NCBI RefSeq assembly: GCF_000518545.1
Contig: NZ_JADU01000001.1
Coordinates: 62,001 to 126,000 of the forward strand
Direction: 5' to 3'
From: Hallella seregens ATCC 51272
GTDB lineage: Bacteria > Bacteroidota > Bacteroidia > Bacteroidales > Bacteroidaceae
DNA: 64,000 bases
The notes below the pieces were generated by a model. The model saw only the letters and a program-made list of their open reading frames with translations, made no database searches and was not told where the DNA came from. How positions within the stretch are numbered: position 1 is the stretch's first letter; every line of letters begins with the position of its first letter. Shown one piece after another: positions 8,459 through 18,847 of the stretch. The translations under genes were made by a program, and so were the position numbers.

Positions 8459-9073
8459 ATGCCAGGATTAATTGGAAGAAAAATCGGAATGACATCCGTT
8501 TTCAGTGCCGACGGTAAGAATACACCGTGCACTGTTATCGAAGCTGGTCCTTGTGTTGTTACTCAGGTAAAGACCGTTGAGAAAGACGGCTACAAAGCTG
8601 TACAGTTGGCTTACGGCGAGGCTAAGGAGAATAGAACCAACAAGCCTATGGCCGGAATCTTCAAGAAGGCAGGTACAACACCAAAAAAGCACTTGGCCGA
8701 GTTCAAGTTTGATGAGGAATATAACCTCGGTGACACCATCACGGTGGAGCTGTTCAACGGCACAGAGTATGTGGACGTTGTCGGCACCTCCAAGGGTAAA
8801 GGTTTCCAGGGCGTTGTCAAGCGTCATGGTTTCGGCGGTGTAGGCCAGAGCACCCACGGTCAGGACGACCGCGCACGTAAGCCGGGTGCAATCGGTGCCT
8901 GCTCTTACCCTGCAAAGGTCTTCAAGGGCATGCGCATGGGTGGCCAGATGGGAGGCGACCGTGTAACCACACAGAACCTCAAGGTATTAAAGGTAATTCC
9001 GGAGCAGAACCTCCTGATTGTGAAAGGTTCTTTCGCCGGTTGCAATGGTTCAACTGTTTTAATTGAGAAGTAA
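8459..9073 (+). CDS. rplC: 50S ribosomal protein L3
   Basis: 204 residues. L3 is an early assembly protein whose loop reaches the peptidyl transferase centre. The N-terminal [18 protein letters not shown] and the loop [20 protein letters not shown] identify it. Its stop codon shares one base with the rplD start (TAATG at 9071-9075), implying coupled translation. Confidence 0.98.
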   Translation: MPGLIGRKIGMTSVFSADGKNTPCTVIEAGPCVVTQVKTVEKDGYKAVQLAYGEAKENRTNKPMAGIFKKAGTTPKKHLAEFKFDEEYNLGDTITVELFNGTEYVDVVGTSKGKGFQGVVKRHGFGGVGQSTHGQDDRARKPGAIGACSYPAKVFKGMRMGGQMGGDRVTTQNLKVLKVIPEQNLLIVKGSFAGCNGSTVLIEK

Positions 9074-9702
9074 TGGAAGTTAGCGTTTTAAATATCAACG
9101 GTCAGGAGACCGGAAGAAAGGTAACTCTGAATGATGCTATCTTTGGGATTGAGCCTAACGATCACGTTCTTTATCTGGATGTAAAGCAGTATCTTGCCGA
9201 CCAGCGTCAGGGCACTGCCAAGGCAAAGGAAAGAAGTGAGCACAGCGGTTCTACCCGGAAGCTTGGCCGCCAGAAAGGCGGTGGCGGTGCACGTCGTGGT
9301 GACATCAAGTCGCCGGTGCTCGTGGGTGGTGGTCGCGCATTTGGCCCCAAGCCCCGCGACTATCGTTTCAAATTGAACAAGAAAGTAAAGATTCTTGCTC
9401 GCAAATCCGCACTGTCTTACAAGGCTCAGGACAACGCCATCATTGTGGTGGAGGACTTTGATCTCCAGGCTCCGAAGACTAAAGATTTTGTAAATATCAC
9501 TAAAAATCTTAAAGTCGAGGGTAAGAAGACACTCGTTGTTTTGCCGGGTATAAATAAAAATGTATATTTGTCCGCTCGTAACATCCAGAAGGCTGAGGTG
9601 ATGACGGCCAGCGCGCTGAATACGTACAAAGTTTTGAACGCTGACGTGCTGGTTGTAGCCGAGAGTTCTTTGAAGACAATCGACAGCATCTTAAACAAGT
9701 AA
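9073..9702 (+). CDS. rplD: 50S ribosomal protein L4
   Basis: 209 residues. L4 lines the exit tunnel with a long loop; the basic loop is visible as [20 protein letters not shown]. In E. coli it represses the S10 operon; no evidence here either way. Its start overlaps the rplC stop by one base, and rplW follows 19 bp later. Confidence 0.98.
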   Translation: MEVSVLNINGQETGRKVTLNDAIFGIEPNDHVLYLDVKQYLADQRQGTAKAKERSEHSGSTRKLGRQKGGGGARRGDIKSPVLVGGGRAFGPKPRDYRFKLNKKVKILARKSALSYKAQDNAIIVVEDFDLQAPKTKDFVNITKNLKVEGKKTLVVLPGINKNVYLSARNIQKAEVMTASALNTYKVLNADVLVVAESSLKTIDSILNK

Positions 9703-9721
9703 TTAGAGTAGAATTAGAATT

Positions 9722-10018
9722 ATGGCATTTATCATCAAACCCCTGGTCACTGAGAAGATGACCAAGATTACAGACAAACAACCGAACCGTTACGGCTTTG
9801 TTGTCCGCCCAGAAGCTAACAAGCTCCAGATTAAGAAAGAGGTCGAGGGTCTGTATCATGTTACAGTCGTTGATGTGAACACGCTTCGCTATGCCGGCAA
9901 GCGCTCCAGCCGCTATACCAAGGCAGGTCTTGTGAAAGGCCAGAAGAACGCGTTCAAGAAAGCTATCGTCACCTTGAAAGATGGTGAGACAATTGATTTT
10001 TACAGCAATATAGATTAA
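9722..10018 (+). CDS. rplW: 50S ribosomal protein L23
   Basis: 98 residues. L23 sits at the tunnel exit and docks trigger factor and SRP. Signature [21 protein letters not shown], followed by [13 protein letters not shown]. Normal size for the family, 2 bp before rplB. Confidence 0.97.
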   Translation: MAFIIKPLVTEKMTKITDKQPNRYGFVVRPEANKLQIKKEVEGLYHVTVVDVNTLRYAGKRSSRYTKAGLVKGQKNAFKKAIVTLKDGETIDFYSNID

Positions 10019-10020
10019 AA

Positions 10021-10848
10021 ATGGCAGTACGTAAATTCAGCCCGGTCACCCCGGGACAAAGACACAAGGTTATTGGCACGTTCGAGGAGATTACTGCATC
10101 CGTGCCAGAAAAGTCTCTCGTTTACGGTAAACGTTCTACCGGTGGTCGAAACAACACCGGTAAGATGACTGTCCGCTACATCGGCGGTGGTCATAAGAGG
10201 AAGTTTCGCCTGATCGACTTCAAACGAGAGAAAGATGGTGTTCCTGCTGTAGTAAAGACAATCGAGTATGACCCTAATCGGTCTGCTCGTATTGCCCTCT
10301 TATTCTATGCAGATGGTGAGAAACGTTACATTATTGCTCCTAACGGACTGAAGGTGGGCGCAACACTGATGTCGGGTGCTGAGGCAGCACCCGAGGTCGG
10401 TAATGCTCTCCCGTTGGCCAACATCCCCGTGGGTACCGTGATTCACAACATTGAATTGCGTCCCGGACAGGGTGCTCTGCTCGTTCGTTCGGCTGGTAAC
10501 TTTGCTCAGTTAACTTCACGTGATGGTGCTTATTGTGTGATTAAGCTCCCTTCAGGAGAGACTCGCCAGATTCTCTCTGCCTGCAAGGCTACCGTTGGTA
10601 GTGTCGGCAACTCTGACCACGCTCTGGAACAGTCTGGTAAGGCTGGACGTTCCCGTTGGCTGGGCCGTCGTCCTCACAACCGCGGTGTCGTTATGAACCC
10701 TGTCGATCACCCCATGGGTGGTGGTGAAGGCCGTCAGTCAGGTGGTCACCCGCGTTCGCGCAAGGGCTTGTATGCAAAGGGTCTCAAGACACGTGCACCT
10801 AAGAAGCTCTCTAACAAGTATATCATTGAAAGAGCTAACAAGAAGTAA
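10021..10848 (+). CDS. rplB: 50S ribosomal protein L2
   Basis: 275 residues, needed for subunit joining and for the peptidyl transferase region. The invariant NPVDHP loop is present ([16 protein letters not shown]), followed by [11 protein letters not shown]-terminal [13 protein letters not shown] and the SH3-like segment [19 protein letters not shown] also fit. Confidence 0.98.
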   Translation: MAVRKFSPVTPGQRHKVIGTFEEITASVPEKSLVYGKRSTGGRNNTGKMTVRYIGGGHKRKFRLIDFKREKDGVPAVVKTIEYDPNRSARIALLFYADGEKRYIIAPNGLKVGATLMSGAEAAPEVGNALPLANIPVGTVIHNIELRPGQGALLVRSAGNFAQLTSRDGAYCVIKLPSGETRQILSACKATVGSVGNSDHALEQSGKAGRSRWLGRRPHNRGVVMNPVDHPMGGGEGRQSGGHPRSRKGLYAKGLKTRAPKKLSNKYIIERANKK

Positions 10849-10872
10849 CCAAGTTAATTAGAGTAGAAGATT

Positions 10873-11142
10873 ATGAGTCGTTCACTTAAAAAGGGTCCTT
10901 ATATCAACGTATCACTCGAAAAGAAGATTCTCGCCATGAACGAGAGTGGAAAGAAGAGTGTTGTGAAGACTTGGGCCAGAGCATCAATGATTTCCCCGGA
11001 TTTCGTGGGTCATACTGTTGCAGTTCATAACGGAAACAAATTTATCCCTGTATACATTACCGAGAACATGGTGGGTCACAAGCTCGGAGAGTTCTCTCCG
11101 ACCCGTCGTTTCGGCGGCCACTCCGGCAATAACAAGAAGTAA
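10873..11142 (+). CDS. rpsS: 30S ribosomal protein S19
   Basis: 89 residues. S19 forms the head of the 30S subunit with S13. Motifs [35 protein letters not shown] and [16 protein letters not shown] are all present. Standard position between rplB and rplV. Confidence 0.98.
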   Translation: MSRSLKKGPYINVSLEKKILAMNESGKKSVVKTWARASMISPDFVGHTVAVHNGNKFIPVYITENMVGHKLGEFSPTRRFGGHSGNNKK

Positions 11143-11173
11143 GGGGACAAAACCATTTTAAATTAGAATAATA

Positions 11174-11578
11174 ATGGGAGCAAGAAAACATAATGCGGCT
11201 GAAAAGATGAAAGAAGCCCGCAAGAATCTGTACTTCGCCAAACTGAAGGGTGTCCCCTCTTCCCCACGTAAGATGCGCTATGTCGTAGACTTGATTCGTG
11301 GCCTTGAGGTGAACCGTGCCCTCGCAGTACTGAAGTTCTCCAAGAAAAAGGCAGCTGCCGACGTGGAGAAGCTGCTGCGCTCGGCCATTGCCAACTGGGA
11401 GGTTAAGAATGACCGCAAGGCAGAGGATGGAGAACTCTTTATAAGCAAAGTCTTCGTTGACGAAGGCGTCACAATGAAACGTATGAGACCGGCTCCTCAG
11501 GGCCGTGGTTACAGAATCCGCAAGCGTTCAAACCACGTGACTTTGTTTGTTGATGCCAAAACTAACGATGAAAAATAA
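11174..11578 (+). CDS. rplV: 50S ribosomal protein L22
   Basis: 134 residues, somewhat longer than the about 110 of E. coli because of an N-terminal extension ([18 protein letters not shown]) that is common in Bacteroidetes. The tunnel-lining hairpin region is [20 protein letters not shown]. Starts 31 bp after rpsS and ends 8 bp before rpsC. Confidence 0.97.
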   Translation: MGARKHNAAEKMKEARKNLYFAKLKGVPSSPRKMRYVVDLIRGLEVNRALAVLKFSKKKAAADVEKLLRSAIANWEVKNDRKAEDGELFISKVFVDEGVTMKRMRPAPQGRGYRIRKRSNHVTLFVDAKTNDEK

Positions 11579-11586
11579 GAAATAGA

Positions 11587-12312
11587 ATGGGACAGAAAGT
11601 AAATCCAATAAGCAACCGTCTTGGTATTATCCGTGGTTGGGATTCAAATTGGTTCGGTGGCAAGAGCTTCGGAGAGAACCTCGTGGAGGATCGTGAAATC
11701 CGCAAGTATCTGAACAAGCGTCTGGAGAAAGCCAGCGTTTCGCGCATTGTCATCGAGCGTACTCTGAAACTCGTCACCATCACTATTTGCACAGCCCGTC
11801 CGGGGATCGTCATTGGTAAAGGTGGTCAGGATGTAGACAAACTGAAAGAGGAGCTGAAGAAACTCTACAAGAAAGATATTCAGATTAATATCTTCGAGGT
11901 GAAGAAGCCTGAACTTGATGCTACGATCGTTGGCAAGAACGTTGCCAGTCAGATTGAGCACATGATGGCTTATCGCCGTGCAATCAAAATGGCTGTCCAG
12001 AACACTATGCGTGCTGGTGCTGAGGGTATTAAGATTCAGATCTCCGGCCGTCTGAACGGTGCGGAAATTGCCCGTAAGGAAATGTACAAGGAGGGTCGTA
12101 CTCCGTTGCATACATTCCGTGCAGACGTCGACTTCTGCCAAACAGAGGCTCTGACCAAGGTGGGACTTCTGGGCATCAAGGTATGGATTTGCCGAGGTGA
12201 GGTTTACGGCAAGCGTGACCTCGCTCCTAACTTCTCGCAGGAGAAGCAGGGCGGCAGTCGTAGCAATGGTCGCCAGGGCCGCGGTGGTCGTAGAAGAAGT
12301 AATAACCGTTAA
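11587..12312 (+). CDS. rpsC: 30S ribosomal protein S3
   Basis: 241 residues. S3 shapes the mRNA entry channel. The KH domain signature [18 protein letters not shown] and the C-terminal domain ([18 protein letters not shown]) are intact. The tail is rich in G, R, S and N ([12 protein letters not shown]). Confidence 0.98.
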   Translation: MGQKVNPISNRLGIIRGWDSNWFGGKSFGENLVEDREIRKYLNKRLEKASVSRIVIERTLKLVTITICTARPGIVIGKGGQDVDKLKEELKKLYKKDIQINIFEVKKPELDATIVGKNVASQIEHMMAYRRAIKMAVQNTMRAGAEGIKIQISGRLNGAEIARKEMYKEGRTPLHTFRADVDFCQTEALTKVGLLGIKVWICRGEVYGKRDLAPNFSQEKQGGSRSNGRQGRGGRRRSNNR

Positions 12313-12327
12313 AAGTAAGAAGCTACA

Positions 12328-12756
12328 ATGTTACAGCCAAAAAGAGTAAAATATAGAAGACCTCAAGACGGACGTGGCAATAAGGGCAACGCCCATAGGG
12401 GTACACAGCTGGCTTTCGGATCATTCGGTATCAAGACCCTTGAAGCCAAATGGATCGACAGCCGTCAGATTGAGGCAGCACGTGTCGCTGTCAACCGTTA
12501 TATGAACCGTGAAGGTCAGGTCTGGATTCGCATCTTCCCGGACAAGCCCATCACCCGCAAGCCTGCCGATGTCCGAATGGGTAAGGGTAAGGGTGATCCC
12601 GCTGGATGGGTTGCACCGGTTACTCCGGGACGTATCCTCTTTGAAGTAGAGGGTGTGAGCTTTGATATTGCCAAGGAGGCCCTTCGCCTCGCTGCGCAGA
12701 AGCTCCCAGTGAAGACCAAGTTTGTGGTAAGACGTGATTACGATAAAAATGCTTAA
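12328..12756 (+). CDS. rplP: 50S ribosomal protein L16
   Basis: 142 residues. L16 helps build the A-site region of the large subunit. Markers are [20 protein letters not shown], the [20 protein letters not shown] segment and [12 protein letters not shown]. Two bases separate its stop from rpmC. Confidence 0.98.
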   Translation: MLQPKRVKYRRPQDGRGNKGNAHRGTQLAFGSFGIKTLEAKWIDSRQIEAARVAVNRYMNREGQVWIRIFPDKPITRKPADVRMGKGKGDPAGWVAPVTPGRILFEVEGVSFDIAKEALRLAAQKLPVKTKFVVRRDYDKNA

Positions 12757-12758
12757 TT

Positions 12759-12953
12759 ATGAAGAGTAAAGAATTGAAAGAACTCGCCGACAAGGACTTG
12801 CGCGAGAAGCTGGAGCAGACAGTGGAAGCTCTGAACAATATGAAGCTCAACCACCAGGTCACTCCGCTTGAGAATCCTATGCAGATTAGGGCTACCCGTC
12901 GTGATATCGCGCGCATGAAGACAGAACTTCGTCAGAGAGAACTTGGAAAATAA
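12759..12953 (+). CDS. rpmC: 50S ribosomal protein L29
   Basis: 64 residues, two helices, located near the tunnel exit beside L23. Typical [19 protein letters not shown] start and [19 protein letters not shown] end. Two bases upstream of the rpsQ open frame. Confidence 0.97.
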   Translation: MKSKELKELADKDLREKLEQTVEALNNMKLNHQVTPLENPMQIRATRRDIARMKTELRQRELGK

Positions 12954-12964
12954 TAATGGTCCAG

Positions 12965-13222
12965 ATGGAAACAAGAAATTTAAGAAAGGTAAGACAGGGT
13001 GTTGTTGTCAGTGACAAGATGGATAAAACCATTGTTATTGCAAGCAAGTTCAAGGAGATGCACCCTATTTATGGTAAGTTTGTCCAGAAGACAAAGAAGT
13101 ACCATGCTCATGACGAGAAGAATGAGGCTCACGTAGGTGATACCGTTCAGATTATGGAGACTCGTCCTCTGTCCAAGACGAAGAGATGGAGATTAGTACA
13201 AATCGTAGAAAAGGCTAAGTAA
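12965..13222 (+). CDS. rpsQ: 30S ribosomal protein S17
   Basis: 85 residues from the ATG at 12965 ([12 protein letters not shown]). An in-frame ATG at 12956 would add three residues; the internal start is preferred because it matches the usual N terminus of Bacteroidetes S17. Conserved [14 protein letters not shown] and [20 protein letters not shown] are present. S17 binds 16S rRNA early in assembly. Confidence 0.95.
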   Translation: METRNLRKVRQGVVVSDKMDKTIVIASKFKEMHPIYGKFVQKTKKYHAHDEKNEAHVGDTVQIMETRPLSKTKRWRLVQIVEKAK

Positions 13223-13224
13223 TT

Positions 13225-13590
13225 ATGATACAGGCATTATCTAAACTTACAGTTTGTGATAACAGCGGAGCACGTGAGGCTATGTGCATCCGGGTACTTG
13301 GTGGTACCGGCCGCCGTTATGCTAGTGTTGGTGACGTGATTGTTGTTGCAGTCAGAAATGTCATTCCATCCAGTGATTTGAAGAAAGGTGCAGTATCTAA
13401 GGCTCTGGTTGTACGCACCAAGAAAGAGATCCGCCGTCAGGACGGTTCCTACATCCGTTTCGACGACAACGCCTGTGTGTTGCTTAACAATGCCGGTGAG
13501 CTCCGTGGTAGCCGTATTTTTGGTCCTGTGGCTCGCGAGTTGCGTGCTGTGAACATGAAAGTCGTTTCCTTGGCACCTGAGGTCCTTTAA
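13225..13590 (+). CDS. rplN: 50S ribosomal protein L14
   Basis: 121 residues. L14 forms part of the intersubunit bridge and, in other bacteria, binds the silencing factor RsfS. Signature [50 protein letters not shown]. Starts 2 bp after rpsQ. Confidence 0.98.
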   Translation: MIQALSKLTVCDNSGAREAMCIRVLGGTGRRYASVGDVIVVAVRNVIPSSDLKKGAVSKALVVRTKKEIRRQDGSYIRFDDNACVLLNNAGELRGSRIFGPVARELRAVNMKVVSLAPEVL

Positions 13591-13609
13591 TCATTAAACA
13601 TTTAAAGTA

Positions 13610-13927
13610 ATGAGTAAGTTACATATAAAGAAAGACGATACCGTAATTGTGCTTGCCGGTGCAGACAAGGGCAAAAGCGGTAAAGTGCTCAAGGTGCTGG
13701 TTGCTGAGAACCGCGCTATCGTCGAAGGAGTCAATGTGGTTTCAAAGAGCGCAAAGCCTTCTGCCAAGCATCCTCAGGGAGGTATTGTGAAGATGGAGGC
13801 TCCTATTCACATCTCGAATTTGAGTCTGATCGACCCCAAGAGCGGCAAGGCAACTCGTATTGCCATCAAGCGCGAGGGTAAGAAGATTATTCGTATTGCT
13901 AAAAAGTCAGGGGAGGAGATTAAATAA
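13610..13927 (+). CDS. rplX: 50S ribosomal protein L24
   Basis: 105 residues. An assembly initiator for the 50S subunit with a KOW motif ([20 protein letters not shown]). Stop and the rplE start share one base (TAATG at 13925-13929). Confidence 0.97.
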   Translation: MSKLHIKKDDTVIVLAGADKGKSGKVLKVLVAENRAIVEGVNVVSKSAKPSAKHPQGGIVKMEAPIHISNLSLIDPKSGKATRIAIKREGKKIIRIAKKSGEEIK

Positions 13928-14481
13928 TGGATACAGCACAGTTAAAGAAACAATATAACGAGCAGATTGCCCCTGCTTTGAAAGAGCAGTTCAACTATAC
14001 TTCGTCAATGCAGGTTCCTGTTTTGCAGAAGATCGTGATCAATCAGGGTCTTGGCGATGCTACTCAGGACAAGAAGATTGTTGATGTAGCCGTGAACGAG
14101 ATTTCTGCCATTACCGGACAGAAAGCCGTAGCTACATTCTCCAAAAAGGATATTGCCAACTTCAAGCTTCGTAAGAAGATGCCGATTGGCGTGATGGTTA
14201 CACTGCGCCGTGAGCGCATGTATGAGTTCCTCGAAAAACTCGTGCGTGTGGCTTTGCCCCGTATCCGCGATTTCAAGGGCATCAACAGCAAGTTTGACGG
14301 CCGTGGCAACTATACGCTCGGTGTGACGGAGCAGATTATTTTCCCTGAAATTAACATCGACCAAGTGGATCGCATTCAGGGTATGAACATCACTTTCGTG
14401 ACCTCTGCAAAGACTGACGAAGAAGGCTATGCTCTTCTCAAGGCTTTCGGACTTCCTTTCAAGAACGCTAAAAACGATTAA
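13927..14481 (+). CDS. rplE: 50S ribosomal protein L5
   Basis: 184 residues. L5 binds 5S rRNA and contacts the P-site tRNA. Markers: [40 protein letters not shown] and [20 protein letters not shown]. Translation is likely coupled to rplX through the one-base overlap. Confidence 0.98.
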   Translation: MDTAQLKKQYNEQIAPALKEQFNYTSSMQVPVLQKIVINQGLGDATQDKKIVDVAVNEISAITGQKAVATFSKKDIANFKLRKKMPIGVMVTLRRERMYEFLEKLVRVALPRIRDFKGINSKFDGRGNYTLGVTEQIIFPEINIDQVDRIQGMNITFVTSAKTDEEGYALLKAFGLPFKNAKND

Positions 14482-14486
14482 GAGAT

Positions 14487-14789
14487 ATGGCAAAAGAATC
14501 AATGAAAGCTCGCGAGGTAAAACGTGCGAAACTTGTTGCTCGTTACGCTGAGAAGCGCGCAGCTCTGAAGAAGATTATCGCTACTGCACAGGATCCTGCC
14601 GAGGCTTACGAGGCTGCCCGCAAGTTGCAGGTTATCCCCAAGAACGCCAACCCTATTCGTCTGCACAACCGCTGCAAGATAACGGGTCGTCCTAAGGGTT
14701 ACATCCGTCAGTTCGGTATTTCCCGTATCCAGTTCCGTGAGATGGCCTCTCAAGGTCTTATTCCGGGCGTGAAGAAAGCCAGCTGGTAA
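14487..14789 (+). CDS. rpsN: 30S ribosomal protein S14, zinc-free type
   Basis: 100 residues of the long form that lacks the CxxC zinc pairs; only one Cys is seen ([20 protein letters not shown]). Start [20 protein letters not shown] is typical. The zinc-free form does not depend on zinc supply. It is followed by a 164-bp gap before rpsH, the longest gap in the spc part. Confidence 0.97.
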   Translation: MAKESMKAREVKRAKLVARYAEKRAALKKIIATAQDPAEAYEAARKLQVIPKNANPIRLHNRCKITGRPKGYIRQFGISRIQFREMASQGLIPGVKKASW

Positions 14790-14792
14790 TAG

Positions 14793-14902
14793 GAAGTGTG
14801 AACGTGGTTATAGTGAATAGTGGCTGGTGACAGTTAACTTGGCTGCAAGGGCCATATACCGTTTCGTCGAGCACTTTTCACTATCTCCTATCACCGTCCA
14901 AC
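14793..14902. repeat. Heptameric repeat and inverted repeat in the rpsN-rpsH gap
   Basis: Loose 7-mers such as TAGTGAA, TAGTGGC, TGGTGAC, AGTTAAC (14811-14838) are followed downstream by TTTTCAC, TATCTCC, TATCACC, GTCCAAC (14875-14902). ATAGTGAA (14810-14817) and TTCACTAT (14877-14884) are a perfect 8-bp inverted pair. No ORF and no clear promoter. Could be a repeat remnant or a structured regulatory RNA. Confidence 0.5.
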
Positions 14903-14953
14903 GATTTTTTAATATTGTCGGGGTAGTCCCGATTAATTAAACTTTTATATTTT

Positions 14954-15349
14954 ATGACAGATCCAATAGCAGATTATCTGACAAGACTCAGAAACGCAAT
15001 CATGGCTCATCACCGTGTGGTAGAGGTTCCTGCGTCTAACTTGAAGAAGTCGATTACAAAGATTCTCTTTGAGAAAGGTTACATTCTGAACTACAAGTTC
15101 ATTGAGGATGGTCCTCAGGGAACAATCAAGGTTGCCTTGAAGTATGATCCCGAAACCAAGCAAAACGCTATCAAGAATTTGAAGCGTGTGTCTACACCAG
15201 GTCTCCGCCGTTACACTGGTTACAAGGACATGCCGAGAGTTATTAATGGACTGGGTATCGCCATCTTATCCACGTCCCAGGGTGTGATGACCAACAAGGA
15301 GGCTGCTGACTTGAAGATCGGCGGCGAAGTTCTTTGCTACATTTATTAA
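14954..15349 (+). CDS. rpsH: 30S ribosomal protein S8
   Basis: 131 residues. S8 binds the central domain of 16S rRNA and in E. coli represses the spc operon. Start MTDPIADYLTRLRNAIMAHH and the C-terminal ISTSQGVMT-like motif (AILSTSQGVMTNKEA) match the family. Confidence 0.98.
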   Translation: MTDPIADYLTRLRNAIMAHHRVVEVPASNLKKSITKILFEKGYILNYKFIEDGPQGTIKVALKYDPETKQNAIKNLKRVSTPGLRRYTGYKDMPRVINGLGIAILSTSQGVMTNKEAADLKIGGEVLCYIY

Positions 15350-15364
15350 TTGGAGGATTTGAGC

Positions 15365-15937
15365 ATGTCAAGAATAGGAAAATTGCCAATTAGTATTCCG
15401 TCAGGTGTTACTGTAAACTTTGACGAGAAGACCAATGTTGTTACAGTAAAGGGCCCTAAGGGTGAACTTTCACAGTATATCAATCCTTCTATCAAGTTGA
15501 ATCGCCAGGATGCTGAACTCATTCTCGAAATAGATGAGAACAGTCCTGTTGAAACCAAGCAGAAGCAGGCTTTCCATGGCCTTTATCGTTCGTTGGTCAA
15601 TAACATGGTTGTTGGCGTGAGCGAAGGCTATACCAAGACGCTTGAGCTTGTCGGTGTCGGTTATCGTGTTTCCAACCAAGGCAATCTCCTTGAGCTTTCG
15701 CTGGGTTATACACATCCGATCTTCCTTGAGCTTCCGAGCGAGGTAAAAGTGGAGACCAAGTCTGAGAGAAACCAGAACCCTATCATTACACTGGAGAGTG
15801 CAGACAAGCAGTTGCTGGGTCTCATTTGTGCTAAGATTCGTTCTTTCCGTAAGCCTGAGCCTTACAAGGGTAAGGGTATCCTGTTTAAGGGCGAGGTTAT
15901 TCGCAGAAAGTCTGGTAAGACCGCTGCAGCGAAGTAA
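15365..15937 (+). CDS. rplF: 50S ribosomal protein L6
   Basis: 190 residues from the ATG at 15365 (MSRIGKLPISIPSGV), chosen over a TTG at 15350 because L6 proteins start at this methionine. A GGAGG-like site lies just upstream. The two-repeat domain shape and the C-terminal KPEPYKGKGILFKGEVIRRK are intact. L6 sits near the factor-binding site. Confidence 0.97.
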   Translation: MSRIGKLPISIPSGVTVNFDEKTNVVTVKGPKGELSQYINPSIKLNRQDAELILEIDENSPVETKQKQAFHGLYRSLVNNMVVGVSEGYTKTLELVGVGYRVSNQGNLLELSLGYTHPIFLELPSEVKVETKSERNQNPIITLESADKQLLGLICAKIRSFRKPEPYKGKGILFKGEVIRRKSGKTAAAK

Positions 15938-15958
15938 TTTTAATTAGGATTTACGATT

Positions 15959-16303
15959 ATGACAACAAAGAAAGTAGAAAGACGAATTAAGATAAAGTTC
16001 CGCATTCGCAAGAGTGTGAATGGAACGGCTGAGCGTCCCCGTCTCAGTGTATTCCGCTCTAACAAGCAGATTTACGCTCAGATTATCAACGATAAAGAAG
16101 GCCGGACACTTGCCGCAGCTTCCTCACTTGGTCTTGAGAAGATGCCTAAGATTCAGCAGGCAGAGAAAGTTGGCGAGCTCGTTGCAGAGAAAGCCAAGGC
16201 TGCTGGTGTGGAGTCTGTAGTGTTCGACCGCAACGGTTACCTCTATCATGGCCGCGTTCAGGCTTTGGCTGATGCGGCTCGTAAAGGTGGTCTCAAATTT
16301 TAA
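15959..16303 (+). CDS. rplR: 50S ribosomal protein L18
   Basis: 114 residues, binds 5S rRNA with L5. Features: [58 protein letters not shown]. Normal size; 6 bp before rpsE. Confidence 0.97.
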   Translation: MTTKKVERRIKIKFRIRKSVNGTAERPRLSVFRSNKQIYAQIINDKEGRTLAAASSLGLEKMPKIQQAEKVGELVAEKAKAAGVESVVFDRNGYLYHGRVQALADAARKGGLKF

Positions 16304-16309
16304 ACATTT

Positions 16310-16822
16310 ATGGCAATGAATAAAGTAAAAGTAAATAGTGACGCTGAATTAAAGGATCGCTTGGTTGCCATCAACCGCGTAACTAAGGTTACCAAGGGTG
16401 GTCGCACATTCACATTCGCTGCCATCATTGTTGTTGGTGACGGCAAGGGCGTAATCGGTTATGGCCTGGGAAAGGCCGGCGAGGTTACAGCAGCCATTGC
16501 CAAGGGTACGGAGGCTGCCAAGAAGAATCTGGTGAAGGTTCCTGTGCTCAAGGGTACTATTCCCCACGAAGTAGAAGTAAAATTCGGTGGAGCTCGGGTT
16601 TTGCTGAAGCCGGCAGCAGCAGGTACAGGCCTGAAAGCTGGTGGTGCCATGCGTGCCGTGCTGGAGAGTGCCGGTGTTTCTGACGTGATTGCCAAGTCCA
16701 AGGGCTCTTCCAATGCCCACAACTTGGTAAAGGCCACTATCGCCGCCTTGTCTGAGATGCGTGATGCTTATCAGATTGCTGGTGAGCGCGGTATTTCTAT
16801 GGATAAAGTATTTAACGGTTAA
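16310..16822 (+). CDS. rpsE: 30S ribosomal protein S5
   Basis: 170 residues. S5 helps keep decoding accurate. Double-stranded RNA binding motif [20 protein letters not shown] and the loop [19 protein letters not shown] are present. ATG at 16310 is used; a second ATG at 16316 (MNKVKV) is possible and would change little. Confidence 0.97.
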   Translation: MAMNKVKVNSDAELKDRLVAINRVTKVTKGGRTFTFAAIIVVGDGKGVIGYGLGKAGEVTAAIAKGTEAAKKNLVKVPVLKGTIPHEVEVKFGGARVLLKPAAAGTGLKAGGAMRAVLESAGVSDVIAKSKGSSNAHNLVKATIAALSEMRDAYQIAGERGISMDKVFNG

Positions 16823-16838
16823 TTAGGAGATACACAAC

Positions 16839-17015
16839 ATGGCAACAATTAAAGTTAAGCAGATTAAGAGCCGTATCGGTGCTCCCGTAGACCAGAAGAG
16901 AACACTTCTTTCTCTGGGCCTCCGCAAGATCTCCCAGGTTGTTGAGGTTGAAGACACTCCGAGCATCCAGGGCATGATTCGCAAGGTTCACCACCTGGTT
17001 GAGGTAGTTAAGTAA
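16839..17015 (+). CDS. rpmD: 50S ribosomal protein L30
   Basis: 58 residues (start MATIKVKQIKSRIGAPVDQK, then LSLGLRKISQVVEV). A short gene found by reading the gap between rpsE and rplO, where L30 always sits. A GGAG sequence about 10 bp upstream supports the start. Confidence 0.97.
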   Translation: MATIKVKQIKSRIGAPVDQKRTLLSLGLRKISQVVEVEDTPSIQGMIRKVHHLVEVVK

Positions 17016-17042
17016 TAATTCTTTTTAAATTCAGACGTAATC

Positions 17043-17489
17043 ATGAAATTAAATAATTTGAAGCCAGCAAAGGGTTCTACACATTCTCGTCGTCGCATTG
17101 GTCGTGGTCCGGGTTCAGGTCTGGGCGGCACTTCTACTCGCGGTCACAAGGGTGCCAAGGCTCGCTCTGGTTATAAGCGCAAGATTGGCTTCGAGGGTGG
17201 TCAGATGCCACTGCAGCGTCGTGTTCCGAAGGCTGGTTTCAAGAATATTAACCATAAGGAGTATTTCGCTGTCAATCTGTCTACGCTGCAGAAGCTGGCT
17301 GAGGAAAAGAACTTTACCAAGATTGGAATTGCCGAACTCGTTGCTGCTGGCCTGACCAATGGCAAGGAGTTGGTGAAGATTCTTGGTAACGGCGAGCTTA
17401 AAGCTAAGGTCGAAGTGGAAGCTCATGCTTTCTCCAAGACAGCAGAAGAGGCAATTAAAGCTGTTGGTGGTAACGCAACAATAATCTAA
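17043..17489 (+). CDS. rplO: 50S ribosomal protein L15
   Basis: 148 residues, late-assembling large-subunit protein. Glycine/arginine-rich N-terminal part RRIGRGPGSGLGGTSTRGHK and KIGFEGGQMPLQRRVPKAGF are typical. Two bases separate it from secY. Confidence 0.98.
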   Translation: MKLNNLKPAKGSTHSRRRIGRGPGSGLGGTSTRGHKGAKARSGYKRKIGFEGGQMPLQRRVPKAGFKNINHKEYFAVNLSTLQKLAEEKNFTKIGIAELVAAGLTNGKELVKILGNGELKAKVEVEAHAFSKTAEEAIKAVGGNATII

Positions 17490-17491
17490 CA

Positions 17492-18832
17492 ATGAAAAAG
17501 TTTATTGAGACACTAAAGAACTGTTGGAAGGTCGAGGACTTGCGTCAGCGTCTCCTCGTCACTCTTCTGTTTACGGCTATCTATCGCTTTGGGTCGTTCG
17601 TGGTTTTGCCAGGTATAGATCCGGCCAAGCTTGATCAGCTTCAGTCGCAGACCGCCGGTGGCTTGATGTCACTGTTGGACATGTTCTCTGGTGGAGCTTT
17701 TTCCAATGCGTCAATCTTTGCGCTTGGAATTATGCCTTACATCTCAGCTTCCATTGTTATGCAGCTGCTTGCCGTTGCTGTACCTTATTTTCAGAAGATG
17801 CAGCGTGAAGGCGAAAGTGGTCATAAACGAATCCAATGGTACACTCGAGTCCTGACAGTAGCCATTCTGCTGTTTCAGGCTCCGAGTTACCTGATCAATC
17901 TGAAGATGCAGGCCACTTCTGCACTGGCCAGCGGCATCTCTTGGAGTGTGTTCATGATTCCGGCCACAATCATCCTTGCAGCAGGCAGTATGTTCATTCT
18001 TTGGCTGGGTGAGCGTATCACGGACAAGGGAGTAGGGAATGGTATCTCATTAATCATCATGTTGGGTATTATTGCCCGCTTGCCTCAGGCATTCGTGCAG
18101 GAGGTAAGTTCCAGGTTCACCGCCATTTCTGGTGGTGGACTTGTGATGTTTATCGCTGAGATTCTCATTCTCTATGCAGTTGTTTGTGCATCAATTCTCT
18201 TGGTGCAAGGAACGCGCAAGGTACCTGTGCAGTATGCCAAGCGGCTGGTCGGCAACAAGCAGTACGGAGGTGCACGCCAGTACATCCCCCTCAAGCTTTT
18301 TGCAGCCAACGTCATGCCTATCATCTTTGCTCAAGCACTGATGTTCATTCCCCTGCTTATCGTTCAGTTCCAAAGTGATGGCGCGTCTTGGTGGGTTCAT
18401 GACATGATGGACAACCGTAGCTTGCTCTACAACGTTGTTTATGTCATTCTCATCATAGCATTTACGTACTTCTATACGGCTATTACACTGAATCCTCAGC
18501 AGATGGCTGAAGACATGAAGCGTAATAATGGTTTCATCCCTGGTGTCAAGCCTGGTCATGATACCGCCGAGTACATCGACACCGTGATGTCCCGCATCAC
18601 GTTGCCTGGTTCGCTCTTTATTGCCTTCATCGCCGTGATGCCAGCTTTTGCCGGACTGCTCGATGTCCAGACTGCTTTCTCGCAGTTCTTTGGCGGCACC
18701 TCGCTGCTGATTACTGTAGGTGTGGTCATTGACACGCTCCAGCAGATAGAAAGCTACTTGCTCATGCGTCACTATGATGGCTTGCTGAACTCTGGTCATA
18801 CTCGCAATAGCGGAACTGTAAGCGCTTACTAA
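17492..18832 (+). CDS. secY: Preprotein translocase subunit SecY
   Basis: 446 residues with ten hydrophobic segments, the pore of the Sec translocon in the inner membrane that exports the many signal-peptide proteins of this cell. Hallmarks: GIMPYISASIVMQLL, RITDKGVGNGISLIIM and the cytoplasmic loops with VPVQYAKR and GFIPGVKPG. Cotranscribed with the ribosomal genes as usual. Confidence 0.98.
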   Translation: MKKFIETLKNCWKVEDLRQRLLVTLLFTAIYRFGSFVVLPGIDPAKLDQLQSQTAGGLMSLLDMFSGGAFSNASIFALGIMPYISASIVMQLLAVAVPYFQKMQREGESGHKRIQWYTRVLTVAILLFQAPSYLINLKMQATSALASGISWSVFMIPATIILAAGSMFILWLGERITDKGVGNGISLIIMLGIIARLPQAFVQEVSSRFTAISGGGLVMFIAEILILYAVVCASILLVQGTRKVPVQYAKRLVGNKQYGGARQYIPLKLFAANVMPIIFAQALMFIPLLIVQFQSDGASWWVHDMMDNRSLLYNVVYVILIIAFTYFYTAITLNPQQMAEDMKRNNGFIPGVKPGHDTAEYIDTVMSRITLPGSLFIAFIAVMPAFAGLLDVQTAFSQFFGGTSLLITVGVVIDTLQQIESYLLMRHYDGLLNSGHTRNSGTVSAY

Positions 18833-18847
18833 TTTGGTCTTTTGGAA

